Shown: positions 15,897 through 17,870 of the stretch, piece by piece
Layout of the letters: each line of letters starts with the position of its first letter
Position numbering within the stretch: the first letter of the stretch is position 1
Source of the DNA: Gammaproteobacteria bacterium
Lineage (GTDB): Bacteria > Pseudomonadota > Gammaproteobacteria > Eutrophobiales > Eutrophobiaceae
Assembly (NCBI GenBank): GCA_018676275.1
Contig: JABHFC010000451.1
Span: 1 to 17,870, forward strand
Length of the DNA stretch: 17,870 nt
Reading direction: 5' to 3'
Made by a program: the position numbers and the translations under genes
The notes under the pieces: model-generated
Seen by the model: only the letters and a program-made list of their open reading frames with translations
What the model was told of the DNA's origin: nothing
Database searches by the model: none

Positions 15897-15967
15897 TTAT
15901 TGTCCCCAATATTTTCGTTCAGTTGTTCAGCCTGATAATTATGTACGAATTTCAAAGCGTCCCTCAT
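15893..15967 (-). CDS. Possible 24-codon ORF coupled to the small membrane protein
   Basis: A short frame from ATG at 15967 to a TGA that overlaps the next ATG by four bases (ATGA at 15893-15896). The peptide is hydrophilic, with no recognisable motif. A TTG at 15955 is an alternative start, with GAGGG at 15961-15965 ahead of it. The overlap and ribosome binding site suggest translational coupling, but a frame this short can arise by chance. Confidence 0.25.
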   Translation of the reverse strand: MRDALKFVHNYQAEQLNENIGDNK

Positions 15968-16019
15968 TTAATCTTCATTAGTTTAGAGGTAGCCAGCGGC
16001 ATAACCTTATGATATTTAT

Positions 16020-16052
16020 AAAAAATAGGCAATAAATTATTATCAGTATTGC
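16020..16052 (-). terminator. Probable intrinsic terminator after rpiA
   Basis: Just past the rpiA stop, six-base arms at 16047-16052 and 16029-16034 (GCAATA/TATTGC) enclose a 12-base loop. On the minus strand they are followed, after CTA, by six T's (16020-16025). The stem is short and AT-rich, so termination may be partial. Position and T-tract support the call. Confidence 0.5.
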
Positions 16053-16054
16053 TT

Positions 16055-16711
16055 TTAGTCCAGAATACGAACACCTTCTTTGTCAGCGATAAGCAATAAA
16101 TCTGCCCCCCGTCGGGCAAACAAACCATTTGTTACCACGCCTGTAATATTATTTATTGCCTGTTCCATTTCGACGGGATTCTGGATGGAAAGGTTATGGA
16201 TATCGAGAATAATATTACCATTATCGGTGGTGAACCCTTCACGTAAAATCGGTTGTCCACCGAGTTTAATTAATTGCCTTCCAACATAGCTCTGAGCCAT
16301 CGGAATAACTTCCACTGGTAATGGAAACTTTCCAAGAGTACTGACTTCTTTACTGGAATCGATTATACAGACGAATTTCCTGCTGGCAGCAGCTACAATT
16401 TTCTCCCTGGTTAAAGCACCACCTCCGCCTTTTATCAGGTGCAAATGTCTGGTTGCTTCGTCAGCACCATCGACATATACGGGTATGTCACCTACGCTAT
16501 TTAGATCTAATACGGGAATATTAAGAGCTCTTAATCTTTCTTCCGAAGCAAGAGAACTGGAGACCGTGCCTTCAATACGGTGTTTTATAGAAGCCAATGC
16601 GTCGATAAAAAAATTGACAGTGCTGCCAGTTCCAACGCCAACAATCATGTCGTCGTCAATATACTTTAGCGCCGCCTCCGCTGCCTGTTGTTTCAATTTA
16701 TCCTGGTTCAA
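16055..16711 (-). CDS. rpiA: Ribose-5-phosphate isomerase A
   Basis: RpiA interconverts ribose-5-phosphate and ribulose-5-phosphate in the non-oxidative pentose phosphate pathway. The 218-residue protein carries GVGTGSTV near 25-32, DGADE at 81-85 (Asp81, Asp84) and KGGGGALTREK at 94-104 (Lys94, Glu103). These active-site residues have the same numbers as in E. coli, which supports the start chosen: a TTG at 16711. The next in-frame ATG is codon 22 and would remove conserved sequence. A GGAA nine bases upstream is a modest ribosome binding site. The gene is divergent from ilvA, a pairing common in proteobacteria. Confidence 0.96.
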   Translation of the reverse strand: MNQDKLKQQAAEAALKYIDDDMIVGVGTGSTVNFFIDALASIKHRIEGTVSSSLASEERLRALNIPVLDLNSVGDIPVYVDGADEATRHLHLIKGGGGALTREKIVAAASRKFVCIIDSSKEVSTLGKFPLPVEVIPMAQSYVGRQLIKLGGQPILREGFTTDNGNIILDIHNLSIQNPVEMEQAINNITGVVTNGLFARRGADLLLIADKEGVRILD

Positions 16712-16798
16712 GGGTATAGGTTCCAGATTGATTAAAAATTGTTTCTACCCATCACTGAGTATCAAAAGTTACTTACGATATTGAGTAAATGTTATCTT
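16712..16798. promoter_or_regulatory. Divergent promoter region between rpiA and ilvA
   Basis: Only 87 AT-rich bases separate the two start codons, so both promoters must be here or inside the genes. I see no strong -35/-10 pair on either strand. There is no room for a classical attenuator leader peptide and terminator ahead of ilvA. Confidence 0.4.
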
Positions 16799-17870
16799 AT
16801 GCCTATGTTCGATGAATACAAACAATTAATTGCCGAAGCGAATCAGCGCGTATACGACGTCGCCAGAAAAACTGAACTGGATTATGCGCCTCAATTGTCG
16901 GAGCTGTATAACAACCGTATCTGGTTAAAACGGGAAGATAGACAGCCGGTTTTCTCCTACAAGATACGCGGTGCCTACAACATGATGTCTTCACTCTCGG
17001 TTGAGCAGAGACTGGCTGGTGTGATAGCCGCATCGGCGGGAAATCATGCGCAAGGTGTAGCCCTTGCCGCCAGCAAATTGGATATGGCGGCAACAATTGT
17101 AATGCCGAAAACCACACCGGAGATCAAGATAACTTCAGTCAGACGTTTGCAGGCAAAAGTTATTTTACACGGGAATAATTATGACGATGCCAAAGATCAT
17201 GCGCTGGAATTGGCAGCATCACAGGACAAAATATATGTACCTCCCTATGATCACCCTTTAATAATCGCGGGACAGGCAACGGTAGGAGTAGAGTTGCTTG
17301 AACAACATGACAATCCCGAAATTATTTTTGTTCCTGTCGGTGGTGGAGGTTTGATCTCTGGTTTGGCTGCACACATCAAGTCCATAAGACCATCAATAAA
17401 AATAGTGGCAGTAGAACCGGATGAAGCGCCTTGTTTGCACCATGCATTGGCTTCAGACCGTCGGGTGGAACTGGAGCATATCGGTATTTTTGCCGATGGC
17501 GCAGCAGTAAAACAGGTAGGCGAAGAAAATTTCCGTATATGTCGTGAGCTCGTCGATGAGGTTTTGCTGGTTAGTGTTGATGAGATTTGTGCTGCGGTAA
17601 AAGATATCTTTGAAGATAGCCGTGCCATACCTGAACCAGCGGGGGCGCTGGCAATAGCCGGTCTTAAACAATATGTAAACAGGGAACAGATACAGTCTCG
17701 AGAACTAATAGCAGTATTCAGTGGTGCGAATGTTAATTTTGATCGCCTCCGACATATCGCTGAGCTTGCTGCCCTGGGTGAACAAAGAGAGGCTCTGCTT
17801 TGCATTACCATTCCGGAACGGCCAGGAAGTTTTCGCGTCCTTTGTCATGATCTGGGACCGAGATTAATCA
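16799..17870 (+). CDS. ilvA: Threonine deaminase (threonine ammonia-lyase), biosynthetic, 3' end cut by the window edge
   Basis: IlvA converts threonine to 2-oxobutanoate and ammonia, the first step of isoleucine synthesis, using PLP. The visible 357 residues cover the entire catalytic domain. The PLP lysine is K55 in PVFSYKIRGAYN, ASAGNHAQG is at about 80-88, and the glycine-rich PLP phosphate loop VGGGG is near 180. The sequence runs through SGANVNFDRL into GEQREALLCITIPERPGSF, the start of the C-terminal ACT-like regulatory domain. It is therefore the long, isoleucine-regulated form and not the short catabolic TdcB. I used the ATG at 16799; one at 16805 is equally possible because neither has a strong ribosome binding site. 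Confidence 0.95.
   Translation, partial: MPMFDEYKQLIAEANQRVYDVARKTELDYAPQLSELYNNRIWLKREDRQPVFSYKIRGAYNMMSSLSVEQRLAGVIAASAGNHAQGVALAASKLDMAATIVMPKTTPEIKITSVRRLQAKVILHGNNYDDAKDHALELAASQDKIYVPPYDHPLIIAGQATVGVELLEQHDNPEIIFVPVGGGGLISGLAAHIKSIRPSIKIVAVEPDEAPCLHHALASDRRVELEHIGIFADGAAVKQVGEENFRICRELVDEVLLVSVDEICAAVKDIFEDSRAIPEPAGALAIAGLKQYVNREQIQSRELIAVFSGANVNFDRLRHIAELAALGEQREALLCITIPERPGSFRVLCHDLGPRLI

Noticed and set aside
15721..15909. 62-codon minus-strand frame with several cysteines ending in an ATGA overlap with dtd
   Set aside because: It starts at TTG without a ribosome binding site and shows no recognisable pattern, while an overlapping frame has a strong site and a clear two-helix membrane protein.
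16803..17117. 104-codon open frame on the minus strand
   Set aside because: It is antisense to the start of ilvA and has no domain-like composition.
17251..17811. 186-codon open frame on the minus strand
   Set aside because: It lies opposite the strongly conserved ilvA catalytic domain and its Ser/Ala/Cys-rich translation looks like an antisense artefact.
1..17870. CRISPR, toxin-antitoxin, defence island, prophage or transposon
   Set aside because: No repeat arrays, integrase, transposase or related genes were seen; almost all sequence is assigned to conserved housekeeping genes.

Overview
The window looks like chromosomal core sequence from a gammaproteobacterium. The evidence is gene content and order: kdsD-kdsC-lptC-lptA-lptB-rpoN-hpf-ptsN in one line, an amgK-murU pair, an MltF-like lytic transglycosylase, and a rpiA/ilvA divergent pair. 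The base composition is moderately AT-rich. Genes are tightly packed, and I see no tRNA, rRNA, CRISPR array, insertion sequence, integrase or phage gene. A full HPr kinase/phosphorylase gene (hprK) sits between ptsN and rapZ. Enterobacteria lack hprK, so this is a lineage with a regulatory PTS, not an E. coli relative.

Positions 1-10984 are a single minus-strand run, given here in transcription order from the right. It begins with a cation/Ca2+ antiporter (yrbG) and two KDO enzymes (kdsD, kdsC). Next come the LPS transport genes (lptC, lptA, lptB), sigma-54 (rpoN), the ribosome hibernation factor (hpf) and EIIA-Ntr (ptsN). A strong stem-loop follows ptsN. After it come HPr kinase/phosphorylase (hprK), rapZ, a mannose-family EIIA, HPr (ptsH) and enzyme I (ptsI, running off the left edge). 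Overlapping ends and very short gaps suggest operon transcription with translational coupling. The PTS part has the phosphate relay (EI, HPr, two EIIA proteins) and the Ser46 kinase, but no EIIB or EIIC permease here. That fits a signalling PTS, not a sugar uptake system.

Positions 11143-15238 are plus-strand and concern peptidoglycan turnover. An AmgK-type amino-sugar kinase and MurU uridylyltransferase overlap by four bases and recycle MurNAc to UDP-MurNAc. After a 220-base gap with several symmetric elements comes a 741-residue membrane-anchored protein. It carries two tandem periplasmic solute-binding domains and a C-terminal SLT lytic transglycosylase domain. Its duplicated sensor-like front end is the most unusual protein architecture in the window.

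Positions 15287-16711 are minus-strand again: rpiA (TTG start), a probable terminator, a tiny ORF, a 50-residue two-helix membrane protein and dtd. The membrane protein is easy to miss because a longer cysteine-containing frame overlaps it. From 16799 to the right edge, divergent from rpiA, lies the catalytic part of a biosynthetic threonine deaminase (ilvA), cut off at the start of its regulatory domain.

I found no clearly new multi-gene system. The items most worth a second look are the tandem-sensor lytic transglycosylase, the hidden small membrane protein with its tiny upstream ORF, the ptsN-hprK stem-loop, and the charged two-cysteine tail on LptA.
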